Below are positions 25,314-35,100 of a stretch of 42,544 nucleotides of DNA, one piece after another. The first letter of the stretch is position 1, and each line of letters opens with the position of its first letter. The stretch spans positions 7,294 to 49,837 of the forward strand of contig MFJM01000012.1 of the NCBI GenBank assembly GCA_001779205.1. Direction: 5' to 3'. Position numbers and translations under genes: made by a program. A model generated the notes under the pieces. That model worked only from the letters and a program-made list of their open reading frames with translations. It made no database searches and was not told the DNA's origin. Source of the stretch: Candidatus Gottesmanbacteria bacterium RIFCSPHIGHO2_02_FULL_39_14 (GTDB lineage: Bacteria; Patescibacteriota; Microgenomatia; 2-02-FULL-39-11).

Positions 25314-25778
25314 TTAGTCAATGTGGAGAATTTTATAAAAAATCTTGCCGGCTGGGGCTTCCACTTCAACTTTATCACCGGGTTTTTTACCCAATAAGGC
25401 TTTACCTAAAGGAGAACTATGGGAAATTTTTTTCTGCAAAGGATCAGCTTCCCACTCACCAACTATGGTAAATATTTCTCTTTTTCCGTTGACATGAAGA
25501 GTAACTTTGCAGCCTACATCCACTTTTTTCCTGGAGTGCGAGTTGACAATTTTAGCCTCAGAAATGATTAGTTTTAGCTCGGCTATACGGCCGTCGATGA
25601 AGGCTAAATCCTGTTTAGCAGCAGTATACTCGCTGTTTTCAGTCAGATCTCCTTCGCTTCGGGCATTACTTAAGCGTACTACAGCCTCAGGTCTCTTGCC
25701 TTCAAGCAATTGCTGATATTCTTCCTTAAGCTCTTTAAGGCCGTCCTTGGTTAACAATATTTTCTTATTAGGTATCAT
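25314..25778 (-). CDS. greA: Transcription elongation factor GreA
   Basis: LTKDGLKELKEEYQQLLEGKRPEAVVRLSNARSEGDLTENSEYTAAKQDLAFIDGRIAEL; SHSSPLGKALLGKKPGDKVEVEAPAG. Confidence 0.97.
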   Translation of the reverse strand: MIPNKKILLTKDGLKELKEEYQQLLEGKRPEAVVRLSNARSEGDLTENSEYTAAKQDLAFIDGRIAELKLIISEAKIVNSHSRKKVDVGCKVTLHVNGKREIFTIVGEWEADPLQKKISHSSPLGKALLGKKPGDKVEVEAPAGKIFYKILHID

Positions 25779-25917
25779 AGCTTCAGGTGTAAATCAAAAA
25801 AATCCCCCGCAGTGATAAATAATTTGGGGAATTAATGTTTGAATTGCTAAACTATACTCCTTGCTGAGGCTATTGTCAATATCTCAAAAGGGCAAGTATA
25901 ATAGAAAAAACATATTT

Positions 25918-25994
25918 GCCGCCATCGTCTAGTGGCTTAGGACGTCAGGTTCTCAACCTGAAAATCGCGGGTTCGATTCCCGCTGGCGGTACCA
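25918..25994 (+). tRNA. tRNA-Glu (anticodon CTC), CCA encoded
   Basis: Cloverleaf: GCCGCCA..TGGCGGT acceptor (one G-U), anticodon arm TCAGG TTCTCAA CCTGA, T arm GCGGG TTCGATT CCCGC, then ACCA. Confidence 0.93.
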
Positions 25995-27495
25995 AGTTCC
26001 GACTTGTCGGGGCCGCCCGCAGGGCGGCCCATGGATTTAGCGCCGCGCCACGGACTTTTTTGTTGGAAAGGTAAAGGTTCGAACCGAAGATTTTTTTAAG
26101 TAATACCTTTTTCTTTGAGAGATCATTACCCCTTGCGATATTTGCAGCATCAGCTGCTTCTATAACCCATGTTCTCATGGGTCCGAGCCAAGCATTTTGC
26201 GTTTGTTCAAATGTATTAATTTTTTCTTCGAATGTCTTTTTTTGAGATAACAATTCAGCCTTCTTATTTAAGTAAGTATTGCGGTCAATAATCTGATCAA
26301 GATATGAATCTAAAAGGCGCTGGAGCTTTAGGTTTATAGCTTCAACCTCAATTTTTTTCATTTGAACAAACGCAGCACAGGATTGGGAAGAATCTTTTTC
26401 TTCTATTTTTAGATTATTTAAAATTTTATATTTCCAATCCTGTGGTAAAGAAACTTTTTGAATTAAATCTGATAATTGGCTGTTTAAGGCTTCTTCACGG
26501 ATATAACTTTGTCTGCAATCCTGAATCTGGGACTTTTTAGAACAACGGTAATAAATGTAGGTAGCGGAATGATTGGTTTCCTTATAAAACTTTGTCTTAA
26601 TTTCAGCTGTTATCATCATTCCGCATTCGCCACAGTGAAGAAGCCTGGTAAAAGCCTTTGGAATTCTGCCGTTTTCCTTGATATGAACAGGCTTACTTCT
26701 GTCTTTTAACACCATTTGCACCTTATCAAAAAGTTTCTTTGAAATGATTGGTTTGTGGATTCCCTCATGCAATTCACCACTGAATCTAAAAAGTCCCGTA
26801 TAGATCGGATCTGAAAGAATGTATTTAATTCTGTCCCTTTTAAGTTTTTTATTACCTCTTGAGAAAATACCATTTCGAGCCAAAAAGTTTGAAATATCTT
26901 CAAGTCTTGATTCATTTTGGGAATAAATACCAAAGGCAAGAGCTAAAATTGGACCTTTTTTCTTATCAATATCGATTTTCTTGGTTAATTTATTATTTAA
27001 ATAGCCAATTGGAGCAATTCCGGGGCGCTCACCCCTTCTAACTTTTTGGCGAAGTCCTCTTTTGGTATTTTCAGAGAGGGAATCCACATAATATTTGCTT
27101 TGCCCAAACGCCAAATTAAGAATAAACTTTCCCTGGGGTGTGGGCTCAAACCAGAATGTCGGGAATTTGAGAAATCTGATTTTACCTGTATCAATTAGAT
27201 ATATTATTCTTCCTCCATCAACACTATTGCGAGCAAGTCTGTCCGGATTCCAAGCTAAAATACCGGAAGCTTGACCTTTTTCAATTTTCTCAATCATTGA
27301 ATTGAAAATAGGTCTTCCAGGTATTTTGGCTGATTGTTTTTCAATAAATTCCTCTTGAATTGAAATACCTTCTTTAGTAGCAAATTCACGAATTTCAATA
27401 AGCTGATCTTCAATAGACCGCACTTGTTTATCTTCTACGTCTGTAGACTTGCGAGCATATAAAAAGAATTTTTGAGGGATACTAATAGTTTGCAT
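25945..27495 (-). CDS. Serine recombinase (resolvase N-terminus, recombinase domain, zinc ribbon); annotated C-terminus runs antisense through tRNA-Glu
   Basis: FFLYARKSTDVEDKQVRSIEDQLIEIREFATKEGI; GILAWNPDRLARNSVDGGRIIYLID; RLLHCGECGMMITAEIKTKFYK. Terminal VPPAGIEPAIFRLRT is antisense tRNA. Confidence 0.92.
   Translation of the reverse strand: MQTISIPQKFFLYARKSTDVEDKQVRSIEDQLIEIREFATKEGISIQEEFIEKQSAKIPGRPIFNSMIEKIEKGQASGILAWNPDRLARNSVDGGRIIYLIDTGKIRFLKFPTFWFEPTPQGKFILNLAFGQSKYYVDSLSENTKRGLRQKVRRGERPGIAPIGYLNNKLTKKIDIDKKKGPILALAFGIYSQNESRLEDISNFLARNGIFSRGNKKLKRDRIKYILSDPIYTGLFRFSGELHEGIHKPIISKKLFDKVQMVLKDRSKPVHIKENGRIPKAFTRLLHCGECGMMITAEIKTKFYKETNHSATYIYYRCSKKSQIQDCRQSYIREEALNSQLSDLIQKVSLPQDWKYKILNNLKIEEKDSSQSCAAFVQMKKIEVEAINLKLQRLLDSYLDQIIDRNTYLNKKAELLSQKKTFEEKINTFEQTQNAWLGPMRTWVIEAADAANIARGNDLSKKKVLLKKIFGSNLYLSNKKVRGAALNPWAALRAAPTSRNLVPPAGIEPAIFRLRT
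25989..26066 (+). repeat. Left inverted repeat bounding the serine recombinase
   Basis: GTACCAAGTTCCGACTTGTCGGGGCCGCCCGCAGGGCGGCCCATGGATTTAGCGCC... matches the reverse complement of 27737-27814. Confidence 0.88.
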
Positions 27496-27501
27496 AATTT
27501 A

Positions 27502-27580
27502 AACGGCCGCTCCGGTGTACTCAAACCCTTGCGGATCTGTCCGAAACGGCCGTTAAAAAACCGCAAGATTGTTTGAGTAC
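27502..27580. promoter_or_regulatory. Interlocking inverted repeats upstream of the recombinase gene
   Basis: AACGGCCG (27502-27509)/CGGCCGTT (27547-27554); GTACTCAAAC (27517-27526)/GTTTGAGTAC (27571-27580); TTGCGG (27529-27534)/CCGCAA (27561-27566). Confidence 0.55.
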
Positions 27581-27736
27581 ATCCTTAATATATAGAGTAG
27601 GAAAATATTATCAAGATGATTGTCTAAAACAAACTGTGGCAAAAATTCTTTTTCGTTTGGGCAAAGTTCCCTCTGCGGCCGGAGAGGGATTTTTTATATC
27701 GCAAGGGGTCACTTAAATCTTCGGCTCTTTTTTCTT

Positions 27737-27814
27737 CCCAACAAAAAAGTACGTGGTGAGGCGCTAAATCCATGGGCCGCCCTGCGGGCGGCCCCGACAA
27801 GTCGGAACTTGGTA
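27737..27814 (-). repeat. Right inverted repeat; 3' remnant of a second recombinase copy in opposite orientation
   Basis: Encodes IARGHLNLRLFFLPNKKVRGEALNPWAALRAAPTSRNLV in the plus direction, mirroring the recombinase C-terminus. Confidence 0.8.
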
Positions 27815-27864
27815 CAAGTCCAAAACACGGCTCGGAATCACTTCATCAATAATGCCTAATAAAT

Positions 27865-27911
27865 AATGTAGCAAGAAAAAGAGGTATGAGGGGAAAATGA
27901 ATTGCTACATT
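27865..27911. repeat. Inverted repeat / stem-loop
   Basis: AATGTAGCAA (27865-27874)/TTGCTACATT (27902-27911). Confidence 0.5.
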
Positions 27912-28139
27912 ACAACAAATGTTGCTCACCCCGCCTGACGGCGGGGTTTCCACCAGAGGAGGACAGGCGCATTGTATTAGCTCACCCGCTTCGCGGGTTC
28001 GCTTCTTCAATCTTCTTTTGAGAAATTTTCGCCGCTTTATTTACCAAAATCATATTATTGAACAAATAAATATATATTTCATTCAAACGAACAAACTAAT
28101 TGCTCAATAGATTTTATTTATTTGTTTATGATCAACTAT

Positions 28140-29426
28140 CTACTCAAAAAACCAGTCCCAAGTAGGGTTTTCTACCTCTAAAATTTTACTTTTGAACATT
28201 TTATAAACTCCATCTTCTTTGATAGTTTGCCAGATTCCTTCGTAAAAGTGCATTTCTGCTTCCCCGTCCACCCAGTTTTTAGTTGAGAATTTCACAAAGG
28301 CGGTATCGTTAGTATTTTCAAATTTCTCGGACTTGATAACGTCAACATCTAATATATCGGTAAATCGATTTGTCCATTCTTCGAAGTTGGTTTTTTTAAG
28401 GTACTCTTCACTTAACAAGTTAAAGCCGTCTTCCATTCTCCTGGCTTTGAGATACGTATAAAAAGCTTTGACTGCTTCTTCCGGCGAAACAGATGGGTCA
28501 ACTTCGATTTTTGTAATATTCTGGTCGGTAAAATCAGGTATTACCGTTTTTGCCCAGTCTGCATTGATAAATAGTGACAATCCGGCAAGACTAATGGTAT
28601 TAATTCCAACTACACTACCGCATTGATCTACTAGCGGGCCACCACTCATGCCTTTAACAAGGCTAATATCGGTTTGAATGTAGCCAATGGGCATTTGCTT
28701 GGACTTTCTAAAATCAATAAACCTTCCCTTAAGAGTTGTTGCCTTGCCGGTTAAATCCGTTCCCAAAGCATAGCCAGTGGCAACAAGTGGCTCATCTGCG
28801 CGAAATGCGATTCTATCCGGTAGCGGCAACACTAGATCGTGGTGTGGTTTTTCGGTAAACAGAATCGCCAAGTCAACCTCTTTATTTCCGAGAATTTTCA
28901 CTGGTGTTACAAAATTACCATCAGGAAAAATAATCTTCGGACTAGGCTCATCGGCGATAACATGGAAGTTGGTTATCACTTGGTCGGGAGCAACAAAAAA
29001 GCCTGTCCCCTCCGAATAACCGCCAACCACGCGAACGACTGAATTTATCATTTTATCCCGCACCCCAAATGAACAAAGGAACTTACCGATATAGCCATAT
29101 TGGTTGGTCAAATAATCAGCAATCACAAAAAGCGAAGCAACTAGATAAATGAAGATTCCGAGAATAAAAATTGACTTTAAAAAGTTTTTAAGACTTTTGA
29201 AGGGAAAAATAAATGTTTCAAAAATCAGGCCGATAAAGGCAAATATAAACTTGATTAAAAACTTAACCAGATAATAAGCGGTATAGGTAACAAGTTTTAT
29301 AGGAAAAAGATACAAGGGAAAAAGAAGGCGCTTGAAATAAGCGCCTAGCCCTTTAAGAAGTGTACTCGATCTCTCTTTAATCTTCTTCGCCAACCTATCA
29401 AATTGTCTTTCAAGTATATTTATCAT
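28140..29426 (-). CDS. Membrane-anchored trypsin-like (S1C/HtrA-like) serine protease
   Basis: Hydrophobic N-terminus; VVGGYSEGTGFFVAPDQVITNFHVIAD (His), EVDLAILFTE (Asp), DISLVKGMSGGPLVDQCGSVVGIN (Ser). Confidence 0.88.
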   Translation of the reverse strand: MINILERQFDRLAKKIKERSSTLLKGLGAYFKRLLFPLYLFPIKLVTYTAYYLVKFLIKFIFAFIGLIFETFIFPFKSLKNFLKSIFILGIFIYLVASLFVIADYLTNQYGYIGKFLCSFGVRDKMINSVVRVVGGYSEGTGFFVAPDQVITNFHVIADEPSPKIIFPDGNFVTPVKILGNKEVDLAILFTEKPHHDLVLPLPDRIAFRADEPLVATGYALGTDLTGKATTLKGRFIDFRKSKQMPIGYIQTDISLVKGMSGGPLVDQCGSVVGINTISLAGLSLFINADWAKTVIPDFTDQNITKIEVDPSVSPEEAVKAFYTYLKARRMEDGFNLLSEEYLKKTNFEEWTNRFTDILDVDVIKSEKFENTNDTAFVKFSTKNWVDGEAEMHFYEGIWQTIKEDGVYKMFKSKILEVENPTWDWFFE

Positions 29427-29428
29427 GC

Positions 29429-30316
29429 TTAGTCTCTAGATGGCAGCATAATTTGCAAATCTTTATGTATACTGGCTGATAAATTTTGATCAAAATTATA
29501 AATATTTCCAACAATAAAAGTTGTATGTGTCATTGGAATATCAGTCTTAAACCCAGTAAGGCAAGACAAACAATAAAGTATTAAACAGGGTTCGTCGTTA
29601 CATATTTTTCTAATCATAGCTAAGTTATTTTGATAAAATTGGCTAAGCAAAGCATTCAGAAAAGCTAGAGCTGATTGTTCATCTTTACTGTCAAGGATCA
29701 AATCGTCTCCTAATATGATTTGTTCAAGTGATAAAGCCATGGTTGGAATACCAACAGAATTTTGCGTTTTTCTCAGTTGTTTTAAGGCTTTTCTAATATT
29801 CTTTTCTAGAGACTTCATCGAATATGGTCTTTTACACTCGATGTTATAAGTAAAGTTAGTTGTTGAAAGCTGTAAATCCGGATTGGATCTTCCAAGCTTA
29901 ACTCGTAGATTCCTAGCATAGAAAAAAGAAAATAAACTAAGTTCAAAAGTTGTATCCCTAGCTTGCGTGTTATTGATATCTTCCTCTGAAAGTAGGTAGG
30001 TTCCCTTAGCCAAATGTGTTAGTTTCACTTTTAGGATGTTATTATCTATTTTGGTATTTTGAAGAGCGTCGATTATCTTGCATATCTCAAGTACATAGAA
30101 CTGGCTATAGTAATACTTCGCTTTATTTTTCTGGATTAACACATGAAACTTGTCTTTATCCAGATTTCTCGATTTTTCGATTTCTCCTAAATATTTAAAA
30201 TATTTACTTATCCTATTAGAATCATCGAAATTTAGCCCAAGATTGCTATACAAATCCTTGATTTTCTTCTTATAAAGTAATAAGTCTGAATACTTATATT
30301 TATTCATTTTTCGCAC
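29429..30316 (-). CDS. Putative PD-(D/E)XK-like nuclease
   Basis: TTFELSLFSFFYARNLRVKLGRSNPDLQLSTTNFTYNIECKRPYS shows E...PD...ECK spacing of the fold; 2 nt from the protease gene. Confidence 0.55.
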   Translation of the reverse strand: MRKMNKYKYSDLLLYKKKIKDLYSNLGLNFDDSNRISKYFKYLGEIEKSRNLDKDKFHVLIQKNKAKYYYSQFYVLEICKIIDALQNTKIDNNILKVKLTHLAKGTYLLSEEDINNTQARDTTFELSLFSFFYARNLRVKLGRSNPDLQLSTTNFTYNIECKRPYSMKSLEKNIRKALKQLRKTQNSVGIPTMALSLEQIILGDDLILDSKDEQSALAFLNALLSQFYQNNLAMIRKICNDEPCLILYCLSCLTGFKTDIPMTHTTFIVGNIYNFDQNLSASIHKDLQIMLPSRD

Positions 30317-30322
30317 CTTAAG

Positions 30323-30955
30323 CTACTTTTCGTTGTTAATCCATCCCTTTGTAAAAGCTACCTGCCAATCATCAGGCACGGGAGTTAATGATTCGTAGCC
30401 TGATTGAGTTAAAAGCAATTGATACTTTATTACTAGCTTCTCTATTTGACCAATCGCTTCTTTTATTTTCGTGTAGCTGATGTTAGAGGTAAACTTACCG
30501 CTATTGTCTTTGTGCCCAACTTGTTTATGGCGAAATTCTTTAATTTCCTTTGTGGAATCCTTTAAGCTTTGTATATCTTCACATACAAGATTGAGGTCAA
30601 GATTATCTCCCTTTCCGAATTCTTCTTCAAAAGTTGAAGACGACAACGCATTGGAGCCTTGTGAAACCCACCAGCTTTTAGTAATAACTCTATGATTAGT
30701 CAATAAATCCTTAAGTAAGTTTATTAGACTAAGTGATCGTGTATCCTCATCTATCTGATGCCAAATTTTTGAAACAATAAAGTAAGTATAGTTCAGTTTA
30801 TAATGCTCCCAAAAAGAACTAATATTTTGTTGCACAAATGGGTTTGCTCTAATTATTTTTTCTAATTCCTCGGCCTGGTACTTGCTATAAAGTAAATCTT
30901 CAACATCGCCAGTAATTACTTCAATTTCTTTTTGCCACTTTTTTACTTTGTCCAT
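30323..30955 (-). CDS. AbiU2/HEPN-like protein
   Basis: KIWHQIDEDTRSLSLINLLKDLL and IKEFRHKQVGHKDNSGKF (R...H motif), AbiU2-like layout. Confidence 0.55.
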   Translation of the reverse strand: MDKVKKWQKEIEVITGDVEDLLYSKYQAEELEKIIRANPFVQQNISSFWEHYKLNYTYFIVSKIWHQIDEDTRSLSLINLLKDLLTNHRVITKSWWVSQGSNALSSSTFEEEFGKGDNLDLNLVCEDIQSLKDSTKEIKEFRHKQVGHKDNSGKFTSNISYTKIKEAIGQIEKLVIKYQLLLTQSGYESLTPVPDDWQVAFTKGWINNEK

Positions 30956-30957
30956 AG

Positions 30958-31524
30958 CTAGAATTTGCTTCTTAAAACCCGCATTTGTCCATAATCCAAG
31001 CTAACAATTTGATCGTATCTCTTTTTAAATATTTCCCTTAAGCTTTCGTTTCTGTCTAATTCTTCTTCGTAATCTTTGAGTGCACTTTTTGTATATTCAT
31101 AAAAATCTGGAATGTTTAAGAAAAGAATTTCTTCATTTTCAGTTTTAACCTTTTTTAGGAAGTAACTATCTTGAAAATTCATATCAATGGCCAATGCTTT
31201 GGGAGACCATTGATGAGATAAACCATGCCTAAAAACGGTATAAAATAGTTTAGAGAAGTTTCAATCCTTGAAACTATCAAAATATTTAGAAAAATACTCG
31301 GTTAAAAAGTCAGCCACAGTATCGCTATTTGTATCTTTTCCTTTGTAATAACCTGAGCACATCTCAATAACAGACAATATCGTCAGACAGGCAGTAAAGT
31401 TTAGACCGCCCTTAAAACGAGTGTCACCGGCTTGTTTAAGTTTTGATACTGACAAACAACTCTCTAAGTCGTCGCAGAAAAATTCCCATATGTGTTGTTT
31501 GAAAACATCCTTGTGTAATGTCAT
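30958..31524 (-). CDS. HEPN-like protein interrupted by one in-frame TGA (31261-31263); listed as two ORFs in the track
   Basis: Frame continues MTLHKD...FSKYFDSFKD-TGA-NFSKLFYTVFRHGLSHQWSPKALAIDMNFQDSY...VLRSKF; RHGLSH is a HEPN-type Rx4H motif located after the TGA. Confidence 0.65.
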
Positions 31525-31530
31525 AAGACT

Positions 31531-32136
31531 TTATTTTGTTGGAACTTTTAGGGCTGTTATTTTAATCGTTATCTCTTGGGTCGTACTTATTTTTAGGCTA
31601 TCATCTAACACCGTTTGCTCCGGATTATCGTTTAGATTATCAAGGTTGCCTCCAATTCGCTCTAAAATTCTTTTCAATAAAAAATACTCCTCTGTCGGTA
31701 AACCATAAACATTATTAAAAATACAATGCGAAAGCCTTTCCACTAACCTATAATTACTAAAATGAACTTTATTTTCAAACCTTTGTATTGTGAATTCGGA
31801 TAACTCAGACATTACATTAGCAAATGTCTCTACTATAGCCAGACTCGCAAACATATCAGTGCTCTCGGTATACGGTTCAAAGGGTTTTTCAGGTACACCA
31901 ACCAGTCCGAATTGTTGTGCAAGCTCGGAAATAACTGCATCCAAATCTGAGGGTTTTGTTGAATTAAATCTAATACGAATATTTGTATTTTCGAATAGAT
32001 AGAACCATTTATTGATAAGCGTTTGCCTTTTCAAAGCATAAATAAGTTTTGCAATTTTTTGCAATGTCATTTTAGCGCTTCCCTCTATTTTAAAATCTAT
32101 TTGATACCAATTATTGAGTTTATTTAAAGTTGCCAT
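31531..32136 (-). CDS. 201-aa protein of the defence-like operon; weak similarity to the thiopeptide/lantibiotic dehydratase C-terminal domain
   Basis: NWYQIDFKIEGSAKMTLQKIAKLIYALKRQTLINKWFYLFENTNIRIRFNS; speculative family call. Confidence 0.4.
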   Translation of the reverse strand: MATLNKLNNWYQIDFKIEGSAKMTLQKIAKLIYALKRQTLINKWFYLFENTNIRIRFNSTKPSDLDAVISELAQQFGLVGVPEKPFEPYTESTDMFASLAIVETFANVMSELSEFTIQRFENKVHFSNYRLVERLSHCIFNNVYGLPTEEYFLLKRILERIGGNLDNLNDNPEQTVLDDSLKISTTQEITIKITALKVPTK

Positions 32137-32143
32137 ATTATCT

Positions 32144-35100
32144 TCAGTTTCGTTTTCCCTCTACAATATTAATTTCCTCCGGTGTTAGGCCGTAGAGTTT
32201 ATAAACCAACTGATCTATTTGTTGTTCATAGTCTTTAACTTTTGCCTGTTTCTCTGAACTGGCGAGATAATCACTTGTGTTTGTATTAGTAAGAATCTTG
32301 TCAACTATTTCGATAAATGGTTTCTGATTAAGAATAGAGGTTGTTTTGATCGGAATTTCAGATAATGGTTTTGCATAAAGTTCAAGACTATCACCTTTTC
32401 TTTTTCCACGATAATATAACCAACAGTAATATAATTTTGAATTTAAGAGTGCTAAGACATATTTTAAAGATATATCATTAAACTTTTTAGTTATAAAATA
32501 TACGTCCTTACTAGCAAAATATTCATCTTTACTATAAGCAAAAACATTAATAATAGATCTTTGGGGACAAATTATTTTTTCCGAAACGAAAATTTGTTTA
32601 TTTTTGGCTACAAAAACAACCCACCACTTACCTAGCTTTAATGCAGCCTGAATTTCACCTCTATCTGACGCTCTATTATTTATTAATGTATTATATTTCT
32701 TCAAATGCTGAAAGATATTTGGATACTCTTTAATGTTAAGATCTCTTGTTGCATATATTAAGAACTTATCTGTTTCTTTCGGAATGTAATATTGTTTTAT
32801 GTCTGAATTTTTAAACCACGGTTTAATAATTTGATTTTCTTTATTATTAAGCCCAATTTTACTTAACTCATCTTTATTCAATATATATACGCCGTTATTT
32901 AAATGGTTTTTCCCAATCAAACTTTTTTCAATATGTTTATTTGTAACTTTATCTATACCTGTTTGAATACCAGAATCAATATTACAAATATTACCTAATA
33001 GCCAGTTATTTATTTTTAATTTCTCAAATATCTTGTTCATATAATTATCATCTTTTCCAGCGCCTTCTAATCTTATATAACATTCATCGCCATCATAAAT
33101 ATCACTTTGCTTAACTTTATAATAATTTGTATTTGATGCTTTAGAAGTTAAAATTTGTTGTAATAAATCATGCGTAGCTAATCCTTTTTGTTGGGTCACA
33201 CAGGTATATACTGAAGTATAATCAGCAATTTTTTTAGTAAAAATAATTATCATATTATGTTGGCCCATTGCTGATTCAAATATTTTTAATTCATTAAAAT
33301 TGATCATTTTATTTAATATACTTCTTGTTTTTAAATCTCTCCTAAGTTTATCTGCATTTGTTGCAGTTATGAAATAGTTTGTAGTGATAAAAGAACTAAC
33401 TCCATTCTCATTTAATAAATCAAGTGCTAAATGAATAAAAAAATAATACATATCCATTCTTTTTTGGTAATATTTTTTATATGTTGACTTTTTAATTTCT
33501 TGAAATAACTCTTTTTTACGTTTTTCTCCAACATATGGTGGATTAGCAATAATGATATTAAATCCATCTTTTATTCCAAACATCCATTCCGGATCAAACC
33601 ATTCTGCTGATTTATGTGAGAAGGGTTCCCAGCTAGAAAGTTTATGAGTAAGTTCAGCTTTAAATAAACTCATGTACCCATGTTCTGAAACCAAGTCAAA
33701 AATTAATTGTTTTTGAGTTTCTATAAATTCCGATTTAAGTTGTTCACGCTCTATTCCAGATGCTGTGAAATATTGTTCACGAATAGCTTTCAATTCTTCA
33801 ATTTTTTCTCTATCATCGAACATTTCCGTTTGTTTTGGTTTATCCGAAGAATTATTTAGTTGAGGTAATCCAATTAAACTATTTGCAGTTACGAATTTAA
33901 AATCTAGATTCGGTAAAGGTTCGATTCCTCTATTATCAGATGAATCATCTACTTTTTGATCAACAACAAGAGTTAAGAAACATCTTAATCTTGAGATTTC
34001 TGTAGCGATTGGCTGGATATCTATACCGTAAATATTTTCTCTTATAATTCCCAATTTTCTTATATAATCAAAATTTTGATTTTCAAATTCGCGTTGTATT
34101 ATTCTTCTAATTTCAGGAGAAGTTTTTAATTGTTGTTTTTTAAACCACAATTTTCCATCCGGATCTATTTGTTGTAATATAAAAACGATCTTTTGAAGAG
34201 CACCTATTGGAAAAGCTCCTGAACCACAAGCAGGATCAAGCAATTTGAGACTCTCAAGAGAGTTTATAATTTGCTCTTTTTCTTCTAAGGAATAGGTGAA
34301 ATTTGAATCATCTACTAAATCATAAGTTATCATTGCCTTTAGTTTATTTTCTTTAACTTTAGTTTGTTGTTTTAAATACAAAAGAATACTTTCATCCACC
34401 ATATAATCTACGATCACACGAGGTGTATAATAGCTTCCGGTGCTCTTCCGAGCTGACTCGCCAGTTTCTGGGTTAATTTCAGCAAGTAAATTTTCAAAAA
34501 TTCTCCCTAACATCTCCGGATCAATGGAAAGCTCTTCATCATAGCTTGTGTTTTCATCAATAGTGAAATTGTATGTTTCAAGAATTTTAAAAAAGTCCTT
34601 AAACCAATTATCAGGAATTACTAGAGTATTGCGATATTGTGATTGATAATCTCCATTATTGCGTTTGTAGAAGTCATCATTTTGTGGATAAAATAAACCA
34701 CCATTAAGATACGGTACAGAAGAAAATGAGTTTTTGGAAAAATCATCAATTCGGGATTTAACCGGTTTATTTAGAACTTCAAAAAAGATCGGTTCCAGAA
34801 TCGTATGATAAAAATTTTCATTACTCTTAACTGCTTCTAAAGATAACAATTCTTTAGGTATTAAAGATAGTCCGACTTGGCTTTTTTTCTCTCGCAAAAA
34901 CCAACAGAATAATATTCTTCCGATAAGTCGGACAGCAAATTCTAAACACGCTTGTGACTTATCAATTATAGAAGGTAATTTTAATAATGATTTAAAATCA
35001 GTTTTCTTTTTCCCGATATTGATTGTTCCTCCAACTAACTTTATAAATAATAGTGAAATTTCTTTATAAAATTCTTTATTGACTACTTCGATTGAAAATC

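Noticed and set aside
25945-25990. C-terminal VPPAGIEPAIFRLRT of the recombinase as real protein
   Set aside because: This is antisense translation of tRNA-Glu, a well-known annotation artefact; the true functional C-terminus lies upstream.
30958-31194. 78-aa ORF as an independent gene starting at TTG 31194
   Set aside because: The same frame extends upstream to the in-frame TGA and contains the HEPN motif before this TTG, so it is the 3' part of the 30958-31524 gene.
31261-31263. Genome-wide UGA recoding (as in Gracilibacteria/Absconditabacteria)
   Set aside because: Other genes in the window terminate sensibly at TGA, so recoding is not supported.
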